Below, one piece after another: positions 49,758 through 58,857 of a DNA stretch of 64,000 bases. Positions within the stretch are counted from its first letter, which is position 1. Every line of letters starts with the position of its first letter. The stretch is from positions 1-64,000 of the forward strand of contig CAZDDI010000008.1 in assembly GCA_964504195.1 (NCBI GenBank). Direction: 5' to 3'. Position numbers and translations under genes: made by a program. This DNA comes from CAZDDI01 sp964504195. GTDB taxonomy: Bacteria; Chloroflexota; Anaerolineae; B4-G1; SLSP01. The notes beneath the pieces were generated by a model. It worked only from the letters and a program-made list of their open reading frames with translations. It did no database searches and was not told the origin of the DNA.

Positions 49758-51147
49758 GGGCGGCCTCCAGTCCCAATTCCCGATGGAGGAAGCACACCGT
49801 CGTGGCGACCTGCTCCGCCGGAATGCAGCAGGAGACGCTGCGCTCGGTAGCGGCCTGCGCGATGGCGATGACGCGCGTCCCTTGCTGCCCCAGGGCGCGG
49901 AAAGTCTGCGGAAGCGGGCTTTCGCTGCCGGGCAACCCAATCACGGAGACCGTAGCCACCTGCTCTTTCACGCCCAGGTGGAAGACGCGCTCAAAGCCGT
50001 TGTTCTCGAATTCGCGCCGCAGGAGGCGAAGGCAGTGCGCTTGATCCTGTTCGCGGACCACCAGGTTGAGCCGGTGCTCGGAAAGGGATTGCGAAAGCAT
50101 CCGCACCTCCAATCCCGCTTCGCTCAGGCGTTGCAGCGCGCGCGCCGCCATCGCCAACGTCCAGCTGTCGTCCTGGCTACCTACGGCGATGAGGCTGAGG
50201 CCGGTGGTGGAGATGATGGCTGGCAGCACGGCCCGCTCCGGGCGCGGCTGTTGCACGATTAGGGTACCAGGATGGGCGGGGTTGAAGCTGTTGCGGATGC
50301 GGAGGGGGATGCCGTTGGCCGTCACCGGGCGGATGGTCTTGGGATGCAACACATCCGCGCCGAAGTAGGCCAGATCGGCGGCCTCCTGGTACGAGAGCTC
50401 CGCCAGCGTTTGCGCGCCGGGCACCAGATTCGGGTCGGCGGTGAGGATGCCGTCCACATCGCTCCAAATCCACACCTCAGCGGCGTCCAGCCCCGCGCCG
50501 ATGAGCGCGGCGGAGTAGTCGCTCCCGCCCCGGCCCAGCGTGGTGGTGATGCTGTTCTCGGTTGCCGCGATGTAGCCGGTGATGACGGGCAGCACGCCGC
50601 GTTCTAGCAGCGGGAGGACATGGGTTTGCAACCGCGCCCGCGTCTCCGCAAGCAGCGGTTGCGCCGCGCCAAAGGTATCATCCGTGACGATGAGCTGGGC
50701 AGCGCTGAGCGCCTGCGCGCGGACACCGCGCTCGCACAAGACAGCGGCCAGAAGGCTGGCTGAGAGCTGCTCCCCAAAAGCGGCGACGGCGTCGCGTCCG
50801 CGCGCGGTCACTTCACCCAGCACGGCGATGCTGCGGTAGAGCCGTTCCAGCTCGTGCAGGCGATCTTCAATCAGCCCGCTCACTTCCAACCGCGTGGCGC
50901 TGTGGCCCAGCAGCGCCGTCACCACGTCGAGGTGGCGGTTGAGGAGCGCGGCTTTGAGCTCCCGATAGACTGCGTCCTTGCCCTCGGCGGCGGCGCGCGC
51001 GCCTGCGATGAGCTGCGTGGTGACGCCGCTCATCGCGGAGACAACGGCGACGGTGTCTGTAGCGTTATGCGCGGCGAGAATGTCCGCCACGCCCGCGATG
51101 CGCTCCGCAGTGCCTACCGATGTGCCGCCAAATTTATGTATGATCAT
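49750..51147 (-). CDS. lysC: Aspartate kinase
   Basis: A 465-residue monofunctional aspartokinase. It begins MIIHKFGGTSVG (ATP/aspartate site), contains GRGGSDYSAALIGAGLDA (kinase core) and VDGILTADPN, and ends with two ACT-type regulatory domains (about 310-460, with LSLIAVGSQD and LNLVVREQDQ), which normally bind Lys or Thr. It phosphorylates aspartate at the start of the Lys/Met/Thr pathway. Its ATG overlaps the preceding stop codon (ATGA). Being downstream of a SAM riboswitch, its supply is tied to methionine status. Confidence 0.95.
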   Translation of the reverse strand: MIIHKFGGTSVGTAERIAGVADILAAHNATDTVAVVSAMSGVTTQLIAGARAAAEGKDAVYRELKAALLNRHLDVVTALLGHSATRLEVSGLIEDRLHELERLYRSIAVLGEVTARGRDAVAAFGEQLSASLLAAVLCERGVRAQALSAAQLIVTDDTFGAAQPLLAETRARLQTHVLPLLERGVLPVITGYIAATENSITTTLGRGGSDYSAALIGAGLDAAEVWIWSDVDGILTADPNLVPGAQTLAELSYQEAADLAYFGADVLHPKTIRPVTANGIPLRIRNSFNPAHPGTLIVQQPRPERAVLPAIISTTGLSLIAVGSQDDSWTLAMAARALQRLSEAGLEVRMLSQSLSEHRLNLVVREQDQAHCLRLLRREFENNGFERVFHLGVKEQVATVSVIGLPGSESPLPQTFRALGQQGTRVIAIAQAATERSVSCCIPAEQVATTVCFLHRELGLEAAHG

Positions 51148-52328
51148 TGCACACCTCCCAATGCCTGTTCCAAATCCGCGATGATGTCCCCCACGTCCTC
51201 GATGCCCAGAGCGTAGCGCACCAGGTTATCGCTCAGACCTGCTTCGCGGCGTTTCTCCGGATCGCCAGAAACAAAGAGGGCCTGCTGTTGCGCGATGCTC
51301 TCCACCCCACCCAGCGTTGGCCCGATGTAGGGCAACTGCAAACGATCCATAAACGCCCCGGTCTGTTCCAAATCGCCCTGCACCTGGAAGGAGACCACCC
51401 CACCGTACCCGCACATCTGGCGCGCGGCGATGGCGTGATCCGGATGCGTGGGCAGGCCGGGGTAGAAGACGCGCTCTACCGCCGGGTGCTCCGCCAGGAA
51501 AGCGGCGACGCGCGCACCGGTCTCGTTCTGCCGCTGCACGCGCAGCGCCAGCGTCTTGAGGCCGCGCAGGAGCAGGTAGGCATCTAGCGGATTGAGGACA
51601 CCACCCAGCACGGCGCGGGCGGCAGCGAGCGGCTCCAGCAGCGCGGCGCGGCCCACGACGACGCCGGCGAGCAGGTCGTTGTGACCGCCGAGGTATTTGG
51701 TGGCGCTGTGGATGACCAGATCGAGGCCGTACTCCAGCGGGCGCAAGTTGATGGGCGTGGCGAAGGTGCTGTCTATGAGCGTGAGGATGCCCCGCGAGCG
51801 GGCAATGTCGGCCAAGCGAGCCAGATCCATGACGCGCAGGTAGGGGTTGGTGGGCGTTTCGGCGAAGATGGCGCGAGTGTTGGGGCGCAGCGCGGCTTCG
51901 AGCGCGGCGAAATCGTCAATGGGCGTCCAGGAGACGGTGACACCCCAGCGGGAGAGGTAATCATCGGCGAACTCGCGCGTGCGCCGGTAGCAGCCCTCGA
52001 TGAGCACGAGATGGTCGCCCGCTTTAAGGAAGGCCAGCAGGGCGGAGGTGATCGCGTTCATGCCACTGGCGAAGAGCAGGGCGCGCTGGCCGCCCTCCAG
52101 CGCGGCCAGCTTCTCCTCAACGGCTTCCTGGGTGGGGTTACCGTAGCGCCCGTACTCCTCGCGCAGTTTGGGCAGACCCGCGTCCTTGCGGGCCACAAAG
52201 TCCTGTACCTCTGCCGTATCGGCAAAAGTGTAAGTGGACGTTTGCACAATGGGGGTCGTGAGCGCCCCGTAGGGCTTTCGGCGGGCTTCGCCGGCGTGAA
52301 CGGTAAGTGTGGCAAGATTCTGCTGCAT
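51144..52328 (-). CDS. metB: Cystathionine gamma-synthase-like PLP enzyme
   Basis: A 394-residue Cys/Met-metabolism PLP enzyme. Signature segments are YGRYGNPTQEAVEEKLAALEGG, FASGMNAI, LIDSTFATP and the PLP lysine, Lys211, in IHSATKYLGGHND. The family includes cystathionine gamma-synthase, gamma- and beta-lyases and O-acylhomoserine sulfhydrylases; the SAM-riboswitch setting favours a methionine-biosynthetic role (MetB or direct sulfhydrylation). AAGGAG lies eight bases before the ATG. It is the first gene of a four-gene operon in which every junction overlaps. Confidence 0.9.
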   Translation of the reverse strand: MQQNLATLTVHAGEARRKPYGALTTPIVQTSTYTFADTAEVQDFVARKDAGLPKLREEYGRYGNPTQEAVEEKLAALEGGQRALLFASGMNAITSALLAFLKAGDHLVLIEGCYRRTREFADDYLSRWGVTVSWTPIDDFAALEAALRPNTRAIFAETPTNPYLRVMDLARLADIARSRGILTLIDSTFATPINLRPLEYGLDLVIHSATKYLGGHNDLLAGVVVGRAALLEPLAAARAVLGGVLNPLDAYLLLRGLKTLALRVQRQNETGARVAAFLAEHPAVERVFYPGLPTHPDHAIAARQMCGYGGVVSFQVQGDLEQTGAFMDRLQLPYIGPTLGGVESIAQQQALFVSGDPEKRREAGLSDNLVRYALGIEDVGDIIADLEQALGGVQ

Positions 52329-52399
52329 CGTAACACTCCTTCTTGATTTTGAGATAGCAAACGCCAGGCCAGACTTTTCTCATCAAGAGAGAGTGGTAT

Positions 52400-52441
52400 G
52401 AAAAAAGCCTCTTCAACGAGCGCGCGCCAGTTGAAGAGGCC
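52400..52441 (-). terminator. Riboswitch-controlled terminator
   Basis: On the minus strand GCCTCTTCAAC / GTTGAAGAGGC form an 11-base stem followed by TTTTTTC. It lies between the riboswitch and metB, the place of the SAM-stabilised terminator. Confidence 0.9.
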
Positions 52442-52456
52442 CTTCCAGCATTGCAA

Positions 52457-52577
52457 CGCTCTCATCTTCCAGACTCTTCACGAGAGTCTGCCGGAATTGG
52501 CACCGGGGTCAGAATTGCTTCTGGCCTGGTTGCCGAGGTTTCACAGGGCCGGTCCCTCCACCTCTCTTGATAAGAAT
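52457..52577 (-). promoter_or_regulatory. SAM-I (S-box) riboswitch
   Basis: Read on the minus strand it carries the S-box core: CTTATCAAGAGAGGTGGAGG, then GGCCCTGTGAAACCTCGGCA, CAACCAG, a variable hairpin, GGTGCCAATTCC and finally GAAGATGAGAGC pairing with the 5' end (P1). The order and conserved unpaired bases match the SAM-I aptamer. Binding of S-adenosylmethionine should favour the terminator downstream and turn off the metB-lysC-asd-HAD operon. Confidence 0.95.
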
Positions 52578-52615
52578 CAACTTGTTATCCGGGGTGTCCC
52601 CAGATATTGGGCGGC

Positions 52616-52644
52616 ATGATAACACACGGACGGAAAATGTCAAT
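52616..52644 (-). promoter_or_regulatory. Sigma70-type promoter of the SAM-regulated operon
   Basis: Minus-strand TTGACA (52644-52639) and TATCAT (52621-52616), spacer 17 bases, about 40 bases upstream of the riboswitch. Confidence 0.8.
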
Positions 52645-52767
52645 ACCTTAACCAGGGCTATCGCATTTAGAAAGCTTATCCCATCGCTTGCGCGAGGATA
52701 GGTCCCCCAGCGGCAGCGGCCTGATTTCTCGCCCCCATTCTGAAACACTCCCTAATACTGAGCCTAT

Positions 52768-52796
52768 TTGACAATTCGCAATTTTGAGGTTAGATT
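52768..52796 (+). promoter_or_regulatory. Sigma70-type promoter of the cyclase gene
   Basis: TTGACA at 52768-52773 and TAGATT at 52791-52796 with a 17-base spacer. Transcription from about 52803 supports the ATG at 52840 over earlier in-frame starts. Confidence 0.7.
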
Positions 52797-52839
52797 TAAG
52801 TTACTTTGTATCCAACATCGGGAATGGAGCGGTGAACCC

Positions 52840-55800
52840 ATGAATTGTTCTACCTGTGACGGGGAAAACCCCACCAACACGCCCCGCTGCCCTCACTGCG
52901 GCATAGATTGGCCGATTGCAACACATAGCACACAGGAAAGCCTAGATCGCCTGCGCCGCTATGTACCGCACGTCGTAGCTGAGGGTATTCTACATGATCA
53001 GGAGCGACTGCGCGGCGAACGGCGCGAGGTGGCCGTACTGTTCGCAGATGCAGTAGATTTCACCCACCTTTCTGCTTCGCTTGACGCAGAATCGGTCTTC
53101 GAGATGATTAACGAGGTACTGAGCCGCCTGATGATCTGCGTTCACCGCTACGACGGCCTGGTAGACAAGTTCACCGGGGATGGGTTAATGGCGGTCTTCG
53201 GCGCGCCCATTGCCCACGAGAGCGATTCAGAACTAGCTGTGCGCGCCGCATTGGATATGCAAAAAGCTATCGCAGAGTTCACCCCTATCGCCCGGGAGCG
53301 ACTGGGCGCGCCCCTCAAAATCCGCATCGGCATCCACTGTGGGCCAGCAATAGCGGGCATCCTCGGTAATGAAACACAGGCCGCATACACTGTTATCGGC
53401 GATACGGTAAACCTGGCCGCACGACTGGAATCAAAGGCACAACCAGGGCATATCCTGGTAAGTGCCCGTGTACATCAGCAAACCGCCCCGTTGTTCAATT
53501 TTCAGTCCAAAGGCAAAACCCCACTCAAGGGACTGGATAAACCGATGGAAATCTACGAGGTGCTGAGCGACCGCTCCGAGCCTCTTTCGACGCGCGGCGT
53601 GACTGGCGTCACCTCGATTCTGCTAGGGCGCAACACAGAACTGGAACAGTTGCGCGGATTACTAACAACCTTCCTGGAAGAAAACCAATACGGCAAACTT
53701 GTCATCATTCGCGGCGAGGCGGGGATTGGCAAGTCGCGATTGGTGAGCGAGTGGCTGGCCGATATACCGGATGTGCAGCCAGCAATCTGGCAAGGCCGCG
53801 GCCTACCTTACGCGCAAGGCGTGGGCTACGGCGTGTTCCGCTCCTTGCTGCAAGATGCACTCCGCAATCACCCTCCGGAACGCGCCTGGGATGCACACGT
53901 TTCACCGGCATTGCGCCCGTTCTTGCGCTTAATCCTGGAATTCACGCTCACGGCAGACGAGCAACGCAGCCTGAGCTATCTGGAACCAGAGCGCATCAAC
54001 CAATTGAGCGTCCTGGCGATGCGCGAATGGCTACTGGGCGAGGCTCAGGAACGTCCCGTTATCCTCATCCTCGACGATTTCCACTGGGCCGATGCACTCT
54101 CCATACAGGCACTCGAAACGCTACACTCGCTAACAGAAATCGCACCGCTGCTCCTGTGCATCGTAACGCGCCCACAACCGCACAACTCCCCCGCCTTCCT
54201 CCCACCCGCTGACGCCCCCCCCACAGCGAACACGCGCGCCATCAACCTGCTTCCCCTCTCACCCGAACACAGTCATGCTTTGTTGGAGCACCTGGTCAAC
54301 CTAGAGGGCCTCGCGACAGAAGTTGTTGAAACAATTCTCACCCGCGCCGAAGGCAACCCCTTTTACATTGAAGAATTCGTGCGCATGTTGATCGAAAAAG
54401 AAATGCTACGCTTGGAAAACCAACAATGGCATGTTATCTCGCCCGTAGCATTGCAGGCAATGGAAATTCCTACCACTTTGCGGGGACTGATGATGGCGCG
54501 TGTGGATCGCTTAGCTGAAGATCAACGCAATGTCCTCAGCTCTGCTGCCGTGATTGGGTTACAATTCAACGCACGCTTGCTGGAAGAAGTAGATCGCCGC
54601 CTACACGGCAGCAGCAATACCCGCGCCGTGCTCGAACGATTACAAGAGGTAGGGCTACTGGTAGAACGCCCGGAAGCAGGCGCGCACACCTACGCCTTCC
54701 GACACATCATTACCCAAGAGACCATCTACAACAGTATGCTACGCAGCCACCGCCCGGAACTGCATCGTACCGTCGCTGAGGCCATCGAGTATCTGCACGC
54801 GAACGATTTGCACAATCAAGCCGAGGTGCTGGCATTGCACTACGACCGGGCCTACGCACGGGACAAAGCTCTGGATTATGCTGTGTTAGCCGGTGACCGG
54901 GCGCGCACGCGTTTCGCCAACCATGAAGCTATCGAGTATTATAGCCGTGCCTTGCAGATCTCACAGCATCTCAACGAACGCCAGAGCGAACGCTGGCAAT
55001 CAGCCATCGGCCTGGGCGAAGTCTATCAACATATCGGCGAGTACGAAGAAGCCTTTGCCTGTTACCAAGCGGCCCTGGAGGAATGGAAACAGGCGGTACC
55101 CGAAACACGTGCCCAGGCACTCTTACGCCTGGGGCAGGTTTCGGACAAGCGCGGCGATCTGCAAGAGGCAGAAACCTGGCTACGCCAGGGTCTTGCACTC
55201 ATCACCCAGCTCAAAATGCCCCGCCCAGAATTGCGCGCTCAGTTCCTCTCGGAGCTGGGATGGATTACACTGCGCAGTGGGAAGCTGGATGCTGCCCAAC
55301 AACTGCTAGATGACGGGCTGGCGCTAGTCGAAGGAAGCGAACATTACGATGTACTTGGTTCAATTCTAAACCGACTCGGCGCGATCTACTACCACCACAG
55401 CGAATGGGCGGCAGCGGCCACTTTTGTGGAACGCGCGCTGGATATTCGCACCCAATTAGGTGATATTGTAGGTATGGCGCGCTCCTACAACAATCTAGCA
55501 ATTGTGAACAAGTACGCAGGCAAATGGGAACACGCACTCCTCAACTACCAACAGAGCCTCGAACTGATGCAAAAAATTGGCGAAATGGAAGGCTTAGCAC
55601 TGACCTACACTAATCTGGGAGTGCTCTATACCGAGCGCGGCGCGTGGATGCAAGCGGAAGAAGCGCTCCAGCAAAGTCTGGCTATCACCCAACGCATTAC
55701 CCACCCCTACGAACTGGCACAAGCGCACATGAACCTGGGGAGGCTTTATTTGCGCCAGCAACGCTGGGATGAAGCTGAGCGCCACCTTAACGCAGCGCTA

Positions 55801-56247
55801 CCCTTGTATGAAGAAGCCGGTGCTGGCGCAAATCTGAACCTCAACGACGTGTATGAGCTGAAAGGATATCTTTATACCGAGCAAGGGGCATGGGATGCGG
55901 CCCAAACCTGGGCCGCACGCAGCGAGCGCTTGCTACGCGAAGTCACACAAACACCAGAAGAAGCTATTGAATGGGGCCGCTATCACTTACTCATGGGGCG
56001 CCTCAACCATGCACAAAAAGCACGTGAAGTTGCGCTAAAACACTACAAACGCAGCCTAAGTGTTTTCCAAGACAAGGGCATCACTATCGAGCTGGGGCGC
56101 GCAGCTTACTGGCTGGCACTACTCTACCATGAAACAGCCCAGCCCACCGTCGCGCAAGAACTACTCAACACGGCACTGGAAGTGTTCGGGAGGTTGGGAG
56201 CACGCCCGGAATACGAGCGGGCGCGGGTCTTACAAGAACAGCTGTAA
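52840..56247 (+). CDS. Class III nucleotide cyclase-AAA ATPase-TPR signalling protein
   Basis: A 1135-residue cytoplasmic protein (GGAGCGG before ATG 52840). A zinc ribbon (CSTC..CPHC, 3-20) is followed by a class III adenylyl/guanylyl cyclase domain (62-235) with metal Asp70 (VLFADAVDF) and Asp114 (FTGDGLMAVFG). Then comes an AAA_16/STAND ATPase (about 265-560, Walker A GEAGIGKSR near 292, Walker B ILILDDFHW). Residues ~690-1130 hold about ten TPR units. Such proteins couple ligand or partner binding by the TPRs to ATPase switching and cyclic-nucleotide production. The base-specifying residues cannot be judged with certainty, so the product (cAMP or cGMP) is open. It is transcribed alone. 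Confidence 0.92.
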   Translation: MNCSTCDGENPTNTPRCPHCGIDWPIATHSTQESLDRLRRYVPHVVAEGILHDQERLRGERREVAVLFADAVDFTHLSASLDAESVFEMINEVLSRLMICVHRYDGLVDKFTGDGLMAVFGAPIAHESDSELAVRAALDMQKAIAEFTPIARERLGAPLKIRIGIHCGPAIAGILGNETQAAYTVIGDTVNLAARLESKAQPGHILVSARVHQQTAPLFNFQSKGKTPLKGLDKPMEIYEVLSDRSEPLSTRGVTGVTSILLGRNTELEQLRGLLTTFLEENQYGKLVIIRGEAGIGKSRLVSEWLADIPDVQPAIWQGRGLPYAQGVGYGVFRSLLQDALRNHPPERAWDAHVSPALRPFLRLILEFTLTADEQRSLSYLEPERINQLSVLAMREWLLGEAQERPVILILDDFHWADALSIQALETLHSLTEIAPLLLCIVTRPQPHNSPAFLPPADAPPTANTRAINLLPLSPEHSHALLEHLVNLEGLATEVVETILTRAEGNPFYIEEFVRMLIEKEMLRLENQQWHVISPVALQAMEIPTTLRGLMMARVDRLAEDQRNVLSSAAVIGLQFNARLLEEVDRRLHGSSNTRAVLERLQEVGLLVERPEAGAHTYAFRHIITQETIYNSMLRSHRPELHRTVAEAIEYLHANDLHNQAEVLALHYDRAYARDKALDYAVLAGDRARTRFANHEAIEYYSRALQISQHLNERQSERWQSAIGLGEVYQHIGEYEEAFACYQAALEEWKQAVPETRAQALLRLGQVSDKRGDLQEAETWLRQGLALITQLKMPRPELRAQFLSELGWITLRSGKLDAAQQLLDDGLALVEGSEHYDVLGSILNRLGAIYYHHSEWAAAATFVERALDIRTQLGDIVGMARSYNNLAIVNKYAGKWEHALLNYQQSLELMQKIGEMEGLALTYTNLGVLYTERGAWMQAEEALQQSLAITQRITHPYELAQAHMNLGRLYLRQQRWDEAERHLNAALPLYEEAGAGANLNLNDVYELKGYLYTEQGAWDAAQTWAARSERLLREVTQTPEEAIEWGRYHLLMGRLNHAQKAREVALKHYKRSLSVFQDKGITIELGRAAYWLALLYHETAQPTVAQELLNTALEVFGRLGARPEYERARVLQEQL

Positions 56248-56351
56248 GTCTAACTGTAAATCAGGAATAATCAGATATATCCTGAGCCAGATGAAAAGGG
56301 GCGGCTCCCGACTTAAATACTGTCTTTGCTACCGTACACTTGTAGATTTTT

Positions 56352-56418
56352 GCCACGAATTCACTCGAATTAACACGAAAACAATAAGAAATTCGTAAAA
56401 TTCGTGCTAATTCGTGGC
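56352..56418. repeat. Inverted repeat after the cyclase gene
   Basis: GCCACGAATT and AATTCGTGGC bound a 67-base element rich in TTCGTG/CACGAA. Strings of this type are frequent intergenic repeats in diverse bacteria. Nothing else is recognisable in 56248-56485. Confidence 0.65.
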
Positions 56419-56485
56419 TAAAACTGAATGCGCTTGGAAAATGTACGGTAGAAAAATACTGTCTAAGCCCTGAATAACAAATCAA

Positions 56486-56515
56486 ACGGGGGTGGGTCAA
56501 ATGACCCACCCCCGT
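56486..56515 (-). terminator. Rho-independent terminator of the subtilase gene
   Basis: A 13-base stem ACGGGGGTGGGTC / GACCCACCCCCGT with loop AAAT. On the minus strand it is followed by TTGATTTGTT, and it lies 20 bases after the subtilase stop codon. Confidence 0.75.
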
Positions 56516-56535
56516 TGCAGTTGTTTAAAGGGCGT

Positions 56536-58716
56536 CTAATCGCCGCCGACCCAGAAGTTGTAGAAAGTATGGCCTGCCCAAGATTCAGGCCCGCCAGCCC
56601 AACTCTCCGGGCCACCCGCCCAAGATTCGGGGCCACCGGCCCAACTCTCTGGGCCGCCTGCCCAACTGCCGTACCACTCAAACCAGCTCTGGAACCAAAT
56701 CCACCAGCCCGCCCAAGATTCGGGGCCACCCGCCCAGGATTCAGGGCCACCGGCCCAACTCTCCGGCCCGCCCGCCCAGGACTCGGGGCCACCCGCCCAG
56801 GATTCAGGGCCGCCGGCCCAACTCTCCGGCCCGCCCGCCCAGGACTCGGGGCCACCCGCCCACGTCATGTACCAGCCGTACCAGCTCTGGAACCAAGCGT
56901 ACCAACCCGCCCAGGACTCGGGGCCACCGGCCCAACTTTCCGGGCCACCCGCCCAGGATTCAGGGCCACCCGCCCAACTCTCTGGACCGCCCGCCCACGA
57001 TTCTGGGCCATTGACCCACATTACATACCAGCCCGCCCAAGATTCAGGCCCACCGGCCCACGACTCCGGGCCACCCGCCCAGGTAGCATAACCACCGGCC
57101 CATGACTCTGGCCCGCCGGCCCAACTTTCCGGGCCACCCGCCCAGGATTCAGGCCCACCCGCCCAACTCTCTGGGCCGTTCACCCAACTGTAGAAGTTAC
57201 CAGCCCAGTTGCCGGCCCAACTCTCCGGGCCGCCCGCCCAACTTTCCGGCCCACCGGCCCAACTGCTGTAGCCACCCGCCCAACTCTCTGGGCCAGCATC
57301 GCGCAGCATGAATTCACCGGTCTCCGCATCATAGGTTGTCCAGCCCCAATAGTGTTGAACACCGGACATATCCAACTCAATGTCCAAGCCAAAATTCGCA
57401 GTACCGGTGATGTCAGCATAGACCGCATCCGGCGCCCACACGCGCCCCGCACCCTGCTGCCATATACTATAGGCCGCTTCGCCAGTGATTTCGTGGAACT
57501 GAGGACGCGCAGTATGCATCAGGCGATACTTGACCTCGTCAGGAGTCAAGTTCGGGTTCTCGTTAATGACCAGCGCCGCCAGACCAGAGACTACGGCAGC
57601 CGCAGAAGACGTTCCCGCCATCTTGAAATACTGGCCCGGCAAACGATAATCCGGATGTTGACGCGCCAACACCGAGTTACTGCGCATCAGTGAAATCATG
57701 TGTGCCCCTGGCGCAATCACGTCCGGCTTGACAAAAGCCTCATAGGTAGGGCCAGTAGCCGAAAAGGGGGCGAGGAAATCATCACCAAAATCATTGGGAG
57801 TGTAGTTATCGGTAAATGCCCCCACCGTGATAATGTAAGGATTGTTGCCCGGAACACCCACACTCATCGGATCTGGCCCGCCGTTTCCCGAACTGGCCAC
57901 CACCACAATTCCCGAATACCAGGTTGCCATCACTGCCAGATTCAGCGGATCAGCCCAGTAAGGAGAAAAGGGCGGGGAGTAAAGGGACATATTGACGACA
58001 CGGATGTTGTAAACATCCTTGTTCAACACCACCCACTCCAGGCCACGCAACACATCAGCGTACGAGCCAACACCCTGATCGCCCAACACGCGCACCGGTA
58101 GTAAATTGACGCTCGGCGCAATGCCGCGATAGTCACCGTGTGGTCGCAACTGATCACTATTGGCAATGATACCGGCAACATGTGTACCATGCCCGTTCGG
58201 ATCGCGGGGCGACTGGTTGAGGCGATTGCCGGTGTAGAGACGATCATTGATAGCATCGTAGTATGCGAGGATTCGCTGCTGATGAGAAGTATCGCGCCGC
58301 AAGCCATTCATTGTAGGATCAAGCCCACTATCCAGAATTGCCACGGTCACACCAGCGCCCTGATTGCCGCTAGCCCAGACCTGCTCAGCCCCCACCACAC
58401 GGACATAATCCATCTGCGGCGGTGCTGGCGGCCCACTCACCTCAACGGCATAGTCTAAAGTAACATCCAGTACACCAGACATCGCGGCCAATTCCTCTGC
58501 TGCACCCTCCGGTACCTGCGCCACCACCGCATCAATGATAGTGATTTCTGCTGTCACCACACCCTGCACAGAATGCACGGCAGTGACAGCAGATTCGGTA
58601 GTTACGCCCCGCACAATCACCTGCACTGAGGAGGCACGCACTGGAGCAACGCCAATTACAGCGCTAAACACCAAAGACAAGACCAACCAGAGTGTTAGAA
58701 TTCGAGCTTTCATCAT
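56536..58716 (-). CDS. Secreted subtilase (S8) with a long PESWAG-repeat tail
   Basis: About 726 residues; the ATG pair at 58716/58713 follows GTGAGG. A signal peptide (to about 31), an I9-like propeptide (35-95) and an S8 catalytic domain follow, with Asp132 (ILDSGLD), His182 (GHGTHVAG) and Ser373 (AGTSSAA). From ~477 to ~718 the chain consists of about 25 copies of a 7-residue unit GGPESWA, broken by four aromatic inserts (such as WYAWFQSWYGWYMTW and WWIWFQSWFEWYGSW). The end is HTFYNFWVGGD. The repeats could form a beta-roll or surface-binding tail. At DNA level the repeat is a 21-base tandem array. A promoter with a palindrome precedes the gene. Confidence 0.92.
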   Translation of the reverse strand: MMKARILTLWLVLSLVFSAVIGVAPVRASSVQVIVRGVTTESAVTAVHSVQGVVTAEITIIDAVVAQVPEGAAEELAAMSGVLDVTLDYAVEVSGPPAPPQMDYVRVVGAEQVWASGNQGAGVTVAILDSGLDPTMNGLRRDTSHQQRILAYYDAINDRLYTGNRLNQSPRDPNGHGTHVAGIIANSDQLRPHGDYRGIAPSVNLLPVRVLGDQGVGSYADVLRGLEWVVLNKDVYNIRVVNMSLYSPPFSPYWADPLNLAVMATWYSGIVVVASSGNGGPDPMSVGVPGNNPYIITVGAFTDNYTPNDFGDDFLAPFSATGPTYEAFVKPDVIAPGAHMISLMRSNSVLARQHPDYRLPGQYFKMAGTSSAAAVVSGLAALVINENPNLTPDEVKYRLMHTARPQFHEITGEAAYSIWQQGAGRVWAPDAVYADITGTANFGLDIELDMSGVQHYWGWTTYDAETGEFMLRDAGPESWAGGYSSWAGGPESWAGGPESWAGNWAGNFYSWVNGPESWAGGPESWAGGPESWAGGPESWAGGYATWAGGPESWAGGPESWAGWYVMWVNGPESWAGGPESWAGGPESWAGGPESWAGGPESWAGWYAWFQSWYGWYMTWAGGPESWAGGPESWAGGPESWAGGPESWAGGPESWAGGPESWAGGPESWAGWWIWFQSWFEWYGSWAGGPESWAGGPESWAGGPESWAGGPESWAGHTFYNFWVGGD
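56560..57300 (-). repeat. 21-base tandem repeat coding for the PESWAG tail
   Basis: About 25 imperfect copies of a 21-base unit in register with the codons; synonymous positions vary among copies (CCG/CCC/CCA, TCC/TCT/TCG), so the protein repeat is better conserved than the DNA. Confidence 0.9.
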
Positions 58717-58790
58717 AGGCCTCACTTTTACCAGACGCTAACTTGAATTAGACAATGCAACTTTGATCGTTAGAGGGAATTTCATACCTA

Positions 58791-58836
58791 ATTCTAACAT
58801 AATATACCCTCCCTAACAATAGTACTTAAGTACTAT
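58791..58836 (-). promoter_or_regulatory. Promoter and palindromic operator of the subtilase gene
   Basis: Minus-strand TTGTTA (58819-58814) and TAGAAT (58796-58791) with a 17-base spacer. A perfect 18-base palindrome ATAGTACTTAAGTACTAT (58819-58836) abuts and overlaps the -35 box by one base, a suitable site for a dimeric regulator. Confidence 0.65.
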
Positions 58837-58857
58837 CAAGCAACGACGAATGCAATA

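Noticed and set aside
56515..57311. Plus-strand open frames rich in Pro/Arg opposite the subtilase tail
   Set aside because: They are the antisense of the 21-base repeat array and follow its periodicity; no ribosome site or independent codon signal.
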